This document shows positions 44,612-57,322 of a DNA stretch of 64,000 nucleotides, piece by piece; positions within the stretch are counted from its first letter, which is position 1; the number at the start of each line of letters is the position of its first letter. Position numbers and translations under genes: made by a program. Source of the DNA: Brevipalpus yothersi (Eukaryota; Arthropoda; Arachnida; Trombidiformes; Tenuipalpidae); the NCBI GenBank assembly GCA_003956705.1, contig QZCP01000335.1, positions 124,001-188,000 on the forward strand. Direction: 5' to 3'. The notes beneath the pieces are model-generated. The model was given only the letters and a program-made list of their open reading frames with translations, was not told the origin of the DNA and searched no databases.

Positions 44612-45939
44612 TCAGACATAGAAATGATTCTGAACACTTCCAGGCATATTGATAGTGAGACACATGTTTAGATAATTTGTTTGTTCCATATCAAAATCAG
44701 GTCCATCCTCGTTTCTCTTGATTATGTCCACTCTACGATAATAAGTGTACGAATCGCTTCCATTTCCCATATCAAATGGTTCATTAGAACGATGGCTATG
44801 ATCAGTTGCTATTAGGTCAGATCTAGATGAATTGAGTTGAGTTAGCTCATGAGGAGCTGAAGCTTCATTTTCTTGCTTGGTTGCCAGAATTTCGTCTACA
44901 AGAGTTACGAAATCATAAATTATAAATCAATAAAAATCAATCAATTATCCAACTATGGTAATTCTTCTTACTTTCAGATTGATGAGATATGACTGGTTCC
45001 AAAGCATTTTCACGAGTCGGAGTACCCGAGACACCTTTTTTAACCGTTCTCGACTGTTTGGGTGAAGAAGTATTTTCATTTTCCTGTTGAATTTCTGATT
45101 GTCTCTGGATGTTTTTATTCCTTAGCCTTCGAGCAATGGGTTGATCATCGATTGTTGGGATAAGCGGAACAGAAGCTTGACTGTGCATTGGAACATCTTT
45201 TTGACTATCAGGACTGGTGTGAGAACCGATTTTCCATTTGGATCGAAAGTCTTTGATTATTTTCTGAGTTTTTTTATCTTCTGAGCTATATGAATCTATT
45301 ATTCCAATTGTTGATTCAGGAAGAACATTACCAGATTCACTCAACCATTTACCTAAAATTCGAAATATTAGCTTCTGAATACCTGGGGCAATCTCTTTAT
45401 CGGAAGCCTTGCGAACTTGAGACATTTTGATGAGCCATTTGTTGATAAGTTCCCAACCATCATTTTCAAAGAACCTAGAAGATAACAAAAACTACTGAAT
45501 TAATATAATGGAAGAATAATTCAGAATCTCATTGAGTGGAGTACAAATTGCATTTGACTAACTGTTATTCCAATCTTTGCTAAGAATGAGTGATGAAAAC
45601 TCACCTTCTTAAGACTTCAAGTTTACTTTTGTGAAGCAGTGGGGCAGCTTCTTTGATGTAAGTTGGTTTAGTTCTTCTATCCATGAATCTGAAAGATCAA
45701 TGAAAGGAAACAATTGATCAGATTGGTGAATAAAAATTTCTAACAGATTACATTCATCGTGAGAGGATCCATTCTTGACCAAAGAAAACAAATTGCCAGT
45801 GGCAATTGAGACTCAACTAGTAAACTACTTACTCATAGAAAGCTGGAGCATATTCAAATTTGATTCCTCCATTTGTATCAGAAAAATCGTGAAGGGCTTC
45901 CTTGACTTTTTGAAGACGGAAATCGGTTCGATCTTCCAT
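44612..45939 (-). CDS. Array copy G: type-2 TND-domain protein, intact
   Basis: Exons e1 45833-45939, e2 45605-45688, e3 44972-45474, e4 44612-44895 (stop TGA); 978 nt, 325 residues, phases consistent. e3: ENDGWELINKWLIKM, KWLSESGNVLPE, TQKIIKDFRSKW. After the domain the tail is Ser/Pro/basic (SPKQSRTVKKG), plausibly nuclear-targeting. The terminal exon is type 2: DHSHRSNEPFDMGNG, YTYYRRVDIIKR and the ending INMPGSVQNHFYV. This is the live version of the relic exons below C, D, E and F. e2 is divergent (AAPLLHKSK). Best intact example of type 2 with J. Confidence 0.75.
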
Positions 45940-47001
45940 GGTAAATATCACAATTTCAAATCGTAAAGCTATAAAATTTTCATAAAAGAATATAACTATC
46001 ACCAGCAAATGATGATGAAATTAGAAACAGTTTGTTGTTATCAGACACAAGATCAAGTATGGCGGACTCAACACTATTCTCGAGAGCAAAAGTGAGACCA
46101 CTTATGGACACTCAACCGGATTTTTTGACCTCTTCCTTATCTTAACACAGTCCCATTGGATGTCCCTAGCTTGAGGGTGCCAATTTTTCACTAAATTTGC
46201 TCTCATTCGAAAAGGCTACCAATGGGATGGTTTCGATTGTTTATCGAGGATAGGCAGTTTATCCATAAGCGCTACTGGTTCATTATGGCTGAGAGAAAGT
46301 GAATCATCTTAAGAAAGTGAGTGTTGAGAACGGCAAGAGTTATGTCCTGAGTGACTGATTAAATAGAAAAAAGTATTTCACTGAGATTAATCGAGAAAAG
46401 CACTTGAATTATACATGTAGAGATGAATATCCACTTCATGCAAAGAATACTCAGCTTGGGAGGGGTACGATTCTCCTGCAATGCAGTTATGGATAGAACG
46501 GCACGATTGATCTCTGTGATAGCCAAGAGTTGTCGTTTCAATTTTCATCTCTTATCGAGTTCCAAAGAATTTTTATTCTGAAATACTGTCGAGAATACGT
46601 TTTTTAAGCTGCAAAACAAGGTCTCAATCAAGTTGCCAAAAGATGTGAAATATTTTAAAGTGCTTACTCCCTCATCAATACTCTTTGATTTAAAATGTAA
46701 AAATTGTTCAAAACTAGCAGTTCGAATCTTATACAATTTGCAGTTGATGAAGAGGAAAATTATTGAAAGACCAGAGCAAAATAATGAATACATGATTTGA
46801 TATTGATCGTGCCTAAAGAGAATCTGAGTTTCCACTCGAGTTTGTGTTGAGTATAAAAAGCAAAAACTATAAGGTTGAGAGATAATTTTTATTTGTAATG
46901 GAGATGATTATTTTCTCTGGTTAAGTACTGTAATCAACAACGATAACAACTACATCAACATGGATCATGCATGATCCTAGGGAGGGATAAAAATTTTTAC
47001 G
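45940..47001. repeat. Spacer G/H
   Basis: Only the parts nearest the genes match other units; 46150-46950 looks unique and AT-rich. No supported gene or relic exon. Confidence 0.45.
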
Positions 47002-48294
47002 TTAAATAACGAAGTAATTGTTCTGAATACTTCCAGGTAGATTGATGATTATTGGTTGTCTGGACTTTTTTTCGGCATCTTCATTGGCAGATTCAGTTGC
47101 TCCATCATTTTTTCCTATCAAACTACGCAAAAAGGCACAAGCATCTTCTGCTCTACTTAGATCGATAGTATTCTTTTTATCAGACTCATGACCATGAATG
47201 ATAATGGGTTTCGACGAGTTGACTTGAGTTGAGCCTTTAGGCGAGAAAACTCCTTTTTCGTGTATGATCTCCAAATCGTCTCCTGCAATTGAATTGAAAT
47301 TATTCAAAATCTCATTCAAACATCTCAAATGTCCTCACCTTTAGATTTACTGGGTTGTGAAACATCAACTTGAGCTCCAGAAGCTACTGGAACTAATTTT
47401 TCCTCTGTTACCAGCCGTTTAGATTGAGGAGTTGATTCTTCTGGCTGTTTTCGGCGAGCTGCTGATTGCAGTTCACTTTTACGTTCTCTGAGCCATCGAG
47501 TAATCTGATAACTATTGTTAGAGTAAAGTACAGAAGCCTGGTCATGAGCCTCCGGTTGAGCATCAGGATCAGTTGGAGACCCAATTGCCCATTTGGATCG
47601 AAAATCATCAATAATTTTCTGGGCTGCTTTACTTTTTGAATTATATAGCCTAACAATATCAGCTGTTTCTTCAGGTAGTACATTTCCAGATTTGTTCAGC
47701 CATTTGCTCATCATATGAAAAATTAACTTCTGAATTTCGTACGCTGTTCTTATATCACAAGGCTGCTGAACGTTTGTCATTTTAACAAGCCACTTGTTGA
47801 CCAGCTCCCAGCCATTATCTTCAAGAAAGCTGAAAGATAACGAAAATTTCTTGATTAGTTCTAAGAAAAAACTTTTGGAAAGCTCATTCAAGGAAATTGA
47901 TCTCAGGATTATCAAATGATTGATTGTTATCTGGACTTTCTCAATAGAAAATAAAAACTCACCTCTCGATAGCTTCAAGTTCGCTTTTATTTAGCATTTC
48001 GAGACCCTCTTTGATGTAAAGAAGTTTGATCTTAGAGTGAATAGTACTGGTGAGAAGAGTAAGAAGAGAACAATTTCCAGGGAAAGATTCATTAGAATTT
48101 CTAATTAGACAATGATAAAAATATGTACATGGAGAAATAGTGATAAATGATGATCTAAAGAAAAATTAAATAAAATTAAATCCTCACTCATGAAAGGCTG
48201 GTACATGTTCCAGTTCGATTCCTCCATTCACATCAGAAAATTGTTCGAGACTTTTTTTGAATTGTCTTAGACGGAGTCCACTTTGATAATCCAT
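47002..48294 (-). CDS. Array copy H: type-1 TND-domain protein, intact
   Basis: Exons e1 48188-48294, e2 47963-48046, e3 47339-47829, e4 47002-47282 (stop TAA); 963 nt, 320 residues. e3: EDNGWELVNKWLVKM, VQQPCDIRTAYEIQKLIF, KSGNVLPEETADIV, AAQKIIDDFRSKW. The e3 first half is nearly the same as A and B, so H is close to the source of those copies. Terminal exon: EDACAFLRSLIGKNDGATES, then KKSRQPIIINLPGSIQN and a short NYFVI end. No relic type-2 exon downstream, unlike D and F. Confidence 0.76.
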
Positions 48295-49305
48295 AGTATT
48301 CTCACAAATGATGAAGGTGTCAAATTTTCACACAAAATATTTATAGTGACAAAACAAATGATGAAATCTGTAACAAATTACCAGCATCAAACATCAAATA
48401 AAGTCCAGTGTACGGTCAGTTTAGCCCTACAAATCAGAGTGTAGACGAAGGGCTGCTCAGAGATAGTTGATCTGATTTCTTGAGCCTTTCCTTATCTCAA
48501 CGTATTATCATTGGTCAATGCAAAACTTACAATGCTAAGACATGCACTTTGCTACCATCGAAGTGTAGTTAATTGTGCACCGAAATCCAACAATTTCTAC
48601 ACTAGTATCAGTAGACCAAAGAAGAAGTGAATCATCCTAAGGAAGTGGGGAGGCTTGATAGAAGAGAAAATTGAAGTCTGTTCATCTGATGGACACGAGT
48701 AAGTGTTCCATTGAATCAAGCCAAGTTAATAGAATTTTTCGAAATTTTTATTACAAGGATCATGAATTGAAGAGATGAGAATTTATTTCTATGGAGTATG
48801 AACTGGGCTTGGAAGGGTGCCATTTTAAGGCTATTCAGCTTCAAATAGAACTGTACAATTGAATTCTGAGAAAAGAAAAATTATCGCCCCTTTTTCGGTA
48901 TTCTTTCAGAATTTTTTATTCGAAATATTATCGAAAAAAACACTCTTAACTGTTTCTAGAAATAGGTTTATCGAAAAAACGTATTTGCTTTACACTTAAC
49001 ATTCTTTAAATTCTCTTTGGTTTGTCAATGGAATTACACAAATACACAGTCTTTGGTAGTCTGAATACGATGGAGGAGCTCGAGAAATTATAGGAAAATA
49101 ATGAAGATTTGACTCCGATTTCCTCCGAAAAATCTGAATTTCCTCATATTCGGTTGAGAGGGAATAGTTGGGTTTGAGTTATCTTGTTAGCATCAGGGAT
49201 GATGCTTTCTAGGTAAGTTATGGAAATTAACATCGATATCGATAATATCAACATGAATCATGAGCGATGATACATGATTTTAGCGGGTTCATAAAAGAAT
49301 TTGCG
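48295..49305. other. Spacer H/I
   Basis: AT-rich. 5' flank similar to other units up to about 48550, then unique. No gene seen. Confidence 0.45.
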
Positions 49306-50592
49306 TTAAATAACGTAGTAATTGTTCTGAATACTCCCGGGCAGATTGATGATTAGTGGCTGTCTTGATTTTCTTCCACCATCTTCATTACCAGAATCAG
49401 CTCCACCATCATTCCTCTCAATCAAACTACGCAGGATGGCGGGAATATCATCTGCTCTACTGAGATTGAAAATATTATTTTCGTCAGGAAGATGGCCATG
49501 AGCGATGGAAGATCTTGATGAACTGAGTCGAGCCGAGCCATTAGGAGGAAAAATTTCACTCCCACGAATGATATCAAAATCTCTCCCTGCAAGAAATCAA
49601 ATCATTAGCAATCTCATCGAAACATTTCAATTTTTCTCACCTCTAGATGCGCTGGGATGTGCAAGATTAAATCGAGTTCCAGATGCTACTGGGATACTTT
49701 TTTCCCCTGTTGATGACCTTTTAGATTGAGGAGTCGATTCGTCTTGCTGCCTTCGGAGAGCCGTTCGCGACTGGACAATATGGTCTCTGAATCTTTGTTG
49801 AATCTGGTAACTGCTATTTGAGCGAGTTACGGAAGCTTGGTTATGTGGGTGTTGTTGAGCACCAGCATGAATGAGAGACTCAATTCCCCACTTTGCCCGA
49901 TAATCATCAATCATTTTTTGGACCACGATATTTTCTGAGCCATAACGCTTTATCATTTCAGTTGTTGTTTCATGGAGCACATTTCCAGATTGGCCCAGCC
50001 ATTTGTTGAGCATATGAAAAATTAGCCCCTGAATTTCGTACACTGTCTCCAAATGAGATGGTTCCTGGACTCTTGACATTCTATCAAGCCACTTGTTGAT
50101 TTGTTCCCAGCCATTTATTACGAGGAAGCTGGAAAATAACAAAATTTTCTCGATCAATTTGATGAAATATTTTCCAAAAAGCTGACCCAGTCATGACTCA
50201 GTCTATGGTTTCAAGTGACTGAATACTGTTCAAGCTTTTCTGATGGATCAAAAAAATTACTAACCTGCCAATGGCTCTAATTTCACTTTTATTTAGCATT
50301 TCGAGGCCTTCTTTGATGTATTCAAGTTTTCTTCTCGGGCAAATTTCACTGGAAAGAAGAAAAAGAAGAAAACAATAATTAGGAAATGAGTTTTTCAAAT
50401 TTCAATTAGGAATTGTTAGAGATACATGGGTAAAGATATTGATCAATGATGATCCTAGAGATGATTCAATTCTTACTTATTAAAAGCTGGAACATGTTCC
50501 AATTTGATTCCTCCATTTGTATCAGAAAACGATTCAAGTAGTCTCTTGAATTTATTAAAACGAGGTTCACACCCATTATTTTCATTGCCCAT
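49306..50592 (-). CDS. Array copy I: type-1 TND-domain protein, intact, divergent
   Basis: Exons e1 50477-50592 (38 codons), e2 50265-50348 (donor GTTAG, a weaker site), e3 49641-50128, e4 49306-49586 (stop TAA); 969 nt, 322 residues. e3: INGWEQINKWLDRM, KWLGQSGNVL, VQKMIDDYRAKW, so the core Trp, Leu and Trp positions are kept while surface residues change. Terminal exon ends SRQPLIINLPGSIQNNYYVI. Nearest to H in organisation, with no relic exon below it. Confidence 0.74.
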
Positions 50593-51731
50593 GTTGGAAA
50601 TCACAAATTGAAATGATGAAATTATCAGATTTTCATAGAAAATATTGGCAGTAACAAACTAGATGATGAAATTTACAACAAATTGTTGCCACTATAAACA
50701 CGATGAAGTATGGCCGACTGTTTCTCGAGAGCGAGAGTGAAAACGAAACCTTGTCCATAGGTACTTAACCCGGTTTTTTGACCTCATCCTTATCTCAACG
50801 TATTTTCATTGGATATCCCAAGATGGACAGTGCCAATTTGTCACCAAATTTGCTTCCATCTTAAGGGTGAACGATGAAATAAAGTCAACTGGACATCGAG
50901 GATGGTTATTCCACCTACTTAGCAGTATGGCATAGATGAAAGTGAACCATTCCCGACAGAAAGGTTGAGTTGAGAATGGAAAATGAAGTGAGTTGATCAT
51001 CTGAAAAAAATAACAGACTTAATAGTGGATTTAATTTAGTAGGAGAGGCAAATGAATCGTTCATTGGACGAATATGAATTGATTCCGGTGAAGCTTATTT
51101 GATACAATCTATCACAGGTGACCATGATCCAAACAAAAAGAAAATCTTTGGTAACTTTGTTGGACCATTTTATCAAGTCCAACCAAGAGCGAAAGCAAAT
51201 CATGGGATCATTTCGAATTTACAAAGTATCATGAATATTATTGACTGATGTTAGAAGCACATGTTCATCATGATCATCTGATGAGTGACATTTGAGTTGT
51301 CACAATTGAATTTGAAACAGGATTAAAAGTATGTCTAGGTGATGATCAGAGGAGAAAAACAACATCACCAGAACGATGTTTCAAGTCCATCTGTTGTAAA
51401 CAGTCACATGATTGGTCATAATAACAAGTTGAGTTTCACTTGATGTGCATGAGAAAAATGATCGAGAAATTATCGTAACATGATGGAACACTCAAGGAAT
51501 CAAAATAAACAAAAAATTTTCCTTTATTCCCAGCAGAATCTGATATTGGAGTAAAGTGTAAAAAGGTATTACTTGAGCAATGAAACGATGTAAAATTTTG
51601 TGATATTCAAAATTTATGTTTGACTTTTCGATTGGAGTTTATAAATTGGAATTAATAAAAATAATACCGGAAGATTACAGTGGACTTGTGATGGACCATG
51701 ATGCTCAATCCCAATGATAAATAGGGATACA
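50593..51731. repeat. Spacer I/J
   Basis: 5' flank of I includes the shared CAGTATGGCATAGATGAAAG block (about 50922). The rest is diverged spacer. No supported gene. Confidence 0.45.
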
Positions 51732-53066
51732 CTAGGATGATCCATAATAAATATTTTGAATGACTCCAGGCATATTTATTATCACTGGTGGCAATGGCTT
51801 TAGATCGGTTGTCTCGATATCACAAATATTTCCTCCACTTATCTTCTTTATCAAATCAATCCTGCGATAGTAGGTGTAAGAACTATTTTCCCCAACCATA
51901 TCAAGAGGTCCATTCCTACCGCAGCCATGACTGTGATCGACCACTGTGGGTTCATATTTAGAGGAATTGGAATTAGTTGGACTCGGAAGGGGAATGGCTC
52001 CACTCTCTGGTACAATTTGAGTATCTTCTACTGTAATAATTAAATTTGATCACAATATCATCATAAAAATCTCAATTTTTCTCACCTTCAGACTGATTGG
52101 ATTCATTAGATTGTTGGACATCATCGTGAACCTCAGGAAGTGTTTGGATACTTTTTTCCCCACCTGATCGTTTGGATGGAAAAGAGAGGTCTGCATCCCT
52201 CTCCAATCGTCTAGCTTCTGCTAGTTCCACAGTCTTCGCCAGCTTTCTGAGCCGTTTAGAAATGGGTTCATAAATATTTGGAGGATTTTCAGATGCTTGA
52301 CTCGCTTTTTCTAGGGGTTGCTGATCCTTGAGTCCAGGGTCTAGCTGATTTGCCAACTTTAATCTCAAATTTTGGATCATTTCTTGAGCCTCCTCATCAG
52401 TTGATGTGAGCTTCTGAATTAGCTTCCATGTGGTTTTATTTAGCAGACCATTGGACTGATCAAGCCATCTATCAATGATTTCAAGAATAAGCTTCAAGAT
52501 GTTCACTGACCGTTGATCATCTGGAGGCTGATATGTTTTAGATGTTTTGATTAGCCACTTATTAATGAGTTTCCAGCCAAAATTGTTCACAAAGCTAGAT
52601 GAACGATAAGAAAAATACAAAATTAATGATTAATGACTTACGAAAAACTGATGCAGAGAATTTCGTCGGGTAAACATGGGATTAACAATGACAGTCAGGG
52701 CAATGGTGTTGTAATTAACTCGCTACAATCCAAGATATGAAGAGCAAAAATAAAAACTTACTTTTCAAAAACTTCAATATCACTTTTATTTAGCATTTCA
52801 ATGGCTTCTTGAATATAGATGAGGCTCCTTTTGGGAGCTACCAGACTGGGAAGTTGAGAAAATAAATGACTTATTCTTAAGAAGAACTTCGTCAATTCAA
52901 GCAATTGGCTTGACAATGGTCAACAACCACTACCAAATGGATACACTTACCAATGGAATGGTGAAACATTTTGAATAGCAATTCCACCATTTTTGTCGCA
53001 CAATTTTTGCATTTGCACACTAAATTGCTCAAGGCAAACTTCACTTCGATGTTCACCACCAGCCAT
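51732..53066 (-). CDS. Array copy J: type-2 TND-domain protein, intact, most divergent
   Basis: Exons e1 52951-53066, e2 52762-52845, e3 52086-52594, e4 51732-52030 (stop); 1008 nt, 335 residues. e3: NNFGWKLINKWLIK, RWLDQSNGLLNKTTW, EEAQEMIQNLRLK; the final Trp of the domain is replaced, and e3 is the longest (509 nt). The tail is rich in Arg/Lys/Glu with KRLRKLAKT. Terminal exon type 2: VVDHSHGCGRNG, SSYTYYRRIDLIKK and PPVIINMPGVIQNIYYGSS. It is at the right end of the array and the least like the others, so it may be the oldest member. Confidence 0.75.
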
Positions 53067-54236
53067 TTTTCACTCTTTGAAAGAAGGGATGATCACAAAA
53101 CTTTACTACAAATTGTACAAATTGCAAATCATTCAACAATTTAACACTAACAAGCACATGAAATGAAATGATGATATATTGAATGGCCGATTTCTCTTCA
53201 GAGAATCACTATCAGCCCGCCAAAGGCATATATTACATGTATTTACATTTAACTGGACTTGGGACCTTTCGTCTATCCCAACGCAATCGCAAATATGTTA
53301 GCTATGGAATTCGCACCCTTGCACTTGGATTGCAGAATCCAATGGCCTCTCAACGAGCCAATTTCTTAAAGTGAGATGGTTAGTCATCAAAAAGCATTTT
53401 GCCGATCCCACCGTTGATCCCTCAATTGTACTGAGAGTACTCATAGCAGCAACAATATGACCTAGTTGGCTTGTTGGGAAAATCGAGAAGGGTTCAAATT
53501 GGTGAACAATGATAGGGATTTGGTGTATAATAGACGAAAAATTTTGTCTCAAAATTTAAGTTATAAAAGTTCACAAACTTAAGTAAGAAAAATACGGGCT
53601 TGAAGAGCTCCAAATTTTCGATGTTAGATGGAAAGATTCTCGAGCTACATATGCTTGTAAGGAAATGCGTTCACCTTTAAATACAATCTAATGATAAATA
53701 CCTGATTGGAAGTTTTTTCTGTGACATTCAATTCCAATCGAGCAGTACAAATACAATGGTTTCCAATAAATCTGAGAAATCTTGACAAATTATCTGATCG
53801 TTTTAAGGAGGACACATATTTGAAGCCTCTCATAATTGGAAAAATTTCGAATTAATAAATAAATAATAATAATTAATAAATACACTACTTTTACTTCATT
53901 CTCGGTATTAAAGATTTGAATTCAATTTTAGTAGTTTGAGGCCTTTGATCATCAGTAATTAATATTTACCAAGATATTCCATCATCTAGATCACGAAATA
54001 TAGTCCGTGAAATTGATGTCAAATTGATTTAATAGTAAGAGTCATTAAATAGTGTGGAAATACAAGCGGGGAAAGAGGATATCAGGGTACAATTGCTCTG
54101 CTAATAGCTCCTGTTTTCAATTTTTTCTAGAAAATCGAGAAAAGCTGAAACATGCATCACTTCGATCCTAAAAATAAATTTTTTCACACATATTCATCAT
54201 CATCTTTCGAACTTTTCACCCGACTTCGATCTTGAT
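53067..54236. other. No gene seen between the array and the secreted-protein gene
   Basis: AT-rich and unique; the small ORFs here have no recognisable features. Confidence 0.4.
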
Positions 54237-54749
54237 TCATTTGGACAGACATTCAGCCAAACACGCTGGTAGCTCCGATCTTGATTTACTCTTACAAGAT
54301 CGGACACATCGATTGATTGTTTTCAACTGTTCTTCGACCTTTTTGGTGTCAGGATTTTTGAGGGCTTCCATGAGGTCTCTCATACGATCAATCTTGATTG
54401 TGGACTTAGTCTGGATGAATCAATAAAATATTTAAAATTCTGCCTGGTAAATTGTAAATTGAGAGAAATTCTTCCAAGAGAAACTTACCTCATCATACAT
54501 GTCGAGGTCTTTATTGAAACCGATTAGCTGGTACACATCAATAGCGGTGCGAATAATCGTCTCAATTCCAACGATGGTTGATCGGCACTGTTCTTCTTTT
54601 TTATCGGAATAGTTTTTATTGAAGTTGATCTTGTAGAAGCGGAACAATATTTCCCATTGAGGATCCTCGTAAATCTCCGGAACTGGATCGATAGGACATT
54701 CGGCCAAAGCCAAAGGAACTAGACAAAAAAGAATGACGGTCATCAACAT
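54237..54749 (-). CDS. Small secreted helical protein, two exons
   Basis: Exon 1 54489-54749 (87 codons, donor GAG|GTAAGT) and exon 2 54237-54410 (57 codons plus TGA); intron 78 nt; 144 residues. The N-terminus is a classical signal peptide (LFCLVPLALA, cleavage before ECPID). The mature part is helical with Cys in ECP, EQC, CVRSC and CLAEC, an even number suitable for disulphides, and many Lys/Glu. Not matched to a named family; the helical Cys layout is loosely like small carrier proteins of invertebrates, a suggestion only. The longer reading into 54432 is intron read-through. Confidence 0.7.
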
Positions 54750-55712
54750 TTTGGTAAATGGTTTCTGGAACGAACGAAAACACTAAAGAAAACTTGAGAA
54801 CAATTTCGGAACAATTAGAACGACAGGAAAACTGATACAATGTTGAACTGATCGTTGTTTCTTGACGATACTCTCAAATCAGAATGACGATCACAATGTT
54901 AAAAGTACCGTTTCTTGTATCTCTCGCTGAATAATTTTCTACATCCGAACAGAAAAACCTCCCACCCAAAGAATTGTCATTAGTGACAATGTGAGACATT
55001 CATAGTTTGCCTCGAAATTGCCATCAATCATTGAAATTGTTGATAAGTATTACAATCCAGGTGAGCTAAGTCTCAATGAAATAAGGTTGAATATGAAATT
55101 TGGTATGGAGTTTTATTTGTATCATTTGGCAAAAATATTTTCTGCCATTAGGATCAACAGATAAATCATCTGAAACTACCAGAATAACTCCCCTCAGTTT
55201 TTTTTCAACAATAGTGCAATTTTATTGGTTTTGGAACATGGTAGATTTCATTTTTCAAGTTCCTCATCGAAAACTGTGTTTTTGTAACTACTGTTATAAG
55301 CAAATTACTACAAATTCAGATTCCAACTTTCTGTTAAGATATCATGCATGGTAATAACCCTCAGAGCCAATTAAATCTTATGGAATTCATTGAAAGTTTC
55401 AATTTATCAAGTTGCTTTAATTCATAGGCTCGATTACTCCTCCTGCCATAAATTCTTTGTTAGCAGGGTGAATCAAATCCTCTGCAAACTGAATTGCTAC
55501 CTCTCGGAATAAATGGTTTTACTTCACCTGAGAAACTTTCAGAAACTGTCAAGACTCATAAAAAAAATTTGATTGCAGTAGGAATGAATCATGCTAGTAT
55601 TATGGATATTTACAAAAATTTCAAAAACGAAACGAGCTTCTATGAATAAAACATTAACAATTTACAAGTTGACTCATGATCGTCATAATTGTTGATTGAT
55701 TTTGAAATACTC
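54750..55712. other. No gene seen
   Basis: AT-rich intergenic sequence. Its first 150 bp should contain the promoter of the secreted-protein gene, but no clear TATA element was recognised. Confidence 0.35.
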
Positions 55713-57158
55713 TCAAAATTCTTCATCATCGTCCACTGACAATTGTGAGTGAGAAGTACTTCCTTCCCAGTCCTCTCCATCAGTGAAAAAGTAAGTGGCA
55801 GTTGTTCCGTCATCTCTACCCTCTTCAGATCCTAGTGAAGTTGAGGATGAAACTTTTTTTTTGGATGCCTTCGATACAAGTTCACTAACGCTTGGTATCC
55901 ATTCCCATGTTATATTGGAAGAATAAAATCGACTACCTGGTCCACCACCTCCTCGTCTTGCCAAAATTATCACTGTTTTCATTGAGATCGAAGCTCCGGT
56001 GCGACCCAAAATTTGTTTCAAATCAGATGGCTTAATCTGGCTCGAACAAGCTAACTCTAATCGTAAAAGACTTTTCTTGGGTTTCTTAGCAGGTTCAGAT
56101 GATTCTTTCGGCTTACCATCATCTGTCATGGGAACGCCAGATGAGGTACTTGATTGGGTGGAACTTTCACTTCCATTAGTTACTGGCAAATCTTGGCTCT
56201 GTGATAGAGAACTTTTGTGAGTTTCGTTGAACAATTGTTCAAGACAAGGCCATAAGGTGACAAATGCTAGTCTTTTTTGCTTTGATTTGAAAAGGTCTAC
56301 CGAGATGAAGGAGCTCGAATTTTCACAATAAATATTATCAATTTTTCCTACTGTCAAACTGGATAAATTTGCCCTCAGTGATGGTGGCATATCCGTTCTC
56401 ACACAATCTAATGCTTTGGTAACAATGTAAAAAAGATTTGGAAATATATGAACTTTCATCTTAGTGGTTAGTCCACGTTTAGAGTATTCATCTAATTTGA
56501 TCTTGATAGCAATAAAACAATCTTCGATCACCTTTGAAACACAGTTCAGTTCAGCCCTTCTTGGCTTTTTTATTGGACTGGGTATTTCAGGTAGCCTTGG
56601 TGGTGACTCGTGTTTGAGAAGTATTTTGGGTTGCTCCTTGGATTGAATTTCAGCTGGTCGATTTTCTTCATCTATACTCTTCCGAAGAGCCTCGGCTAGA
56701 AGATTACTTATGCTAGGTTCAATTTGAATGGTTGCTTTACTTGGAATCTCGATCGCTCGCTCGATCCCGGTTTTAACTTCAGGTTGAAATTCCGGTGAAA
56801 ATATGGAGACCGTTATTTTTGCTTTTCGATAAGCTTTCACCACTACTTTATCCTTCCAAATACTCTCAAACTCTTTTTCTAGCGTTTCAAAGTCCTCTGG
56901 TGAAAGTTCTGATTCAGTGTCAATATCTTTCAGAACATTTTCCGAAACACCTTCACCAAACAAACGAAATATTCCTTTTGGTTCATAACTTGACCGATCG
57001 ATTGCATCTGACCGATTAAGTTGGATTGATGGATGGTAAGACTCAAAAATTGGTAAAGCTTTGTGGCTAGTAATAATGAAGTACAGAAATCCCGCTAGAA
57101 CACTCAATAATATGACGATAATGAGTGATTTTGTAAATTCTATTTCAAAATCGAGCAT
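55713..57158 (-). CDS. Single-pass membrane protein, paralogue 1 (unknown family)
   Basis: An intronless ORF of 481 codons. A short acidic N-terminus is followed by one strong membrane segment (residues about 10-31). The large remaining part carries SPEDFETLEKEF, LNCVSKVIEDCFIAIKIK, HIFPNLFYIVTKALD, LEQLFNETHKSSL, a Ser-rich linker, then MKTVIILARRGGGGPGSRF and an acidic C-terminus. The neighbour at 57323-58792 shares all these blocks in order. I do not recognise the family. The lack of introns, when nearby genes have several, could mean an origin by retroposition followed by tandem duplication. Confidence 0.75.
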   Translation of the reverse strand: MLDFEIEFTKSLIIVILLSVLAGFLYFIITSHKALPIFESYHPSIQLNRSDAIDRSSYEPKGIFRLFGEGVSENVLKDIDTESELSPEDFETLEKEFESIWKDKVVVKAYRKAKITVSIFSPEFQPEVKTGIERAIEIPSKATIQIEPSISNLLAEALRKSIDEENRPAEIQSKEQPKILLKHESPPRLPEIPSPIKKPRRAELNCVSKVIEDCFIAIKIKLDEYSKRGLTTKMKVHIFPNLFYIVTKALDCVRTDMPPSLRANLSSLTVGKIDNIYCENSSSFISVDLFKSKQKRLAFVTLWPCLEQLFNETHKSSLSQSQDLPVTNGSESSTQSSTSSGVPMTDDGKPKESSEPAKKPKKSLLRLELACSSQIKPSDLKQILGRTGASISMKTVIILARRGGGGPGSRFYSSNITWEWIPSVSELVSKASKKKVSSSTSLGSEEGRDDGTTATYFFTDGEDWEGSTSHSQLSVDDDEEF

Positions 57159-57322
57159 CTTAAATAATCACTCCATAATTTTGCAAAGAATTAAAATTAG
57201 AATTTCACGATAAATTACAACAATGAATTTTGTCTAAGCAGCCTGTAATGCTTGAACAATGATACCGTTATGGTGAAAAAATATAGAGAAATAATGATAA
57301 ATACATGTGCACCGAATAATGA

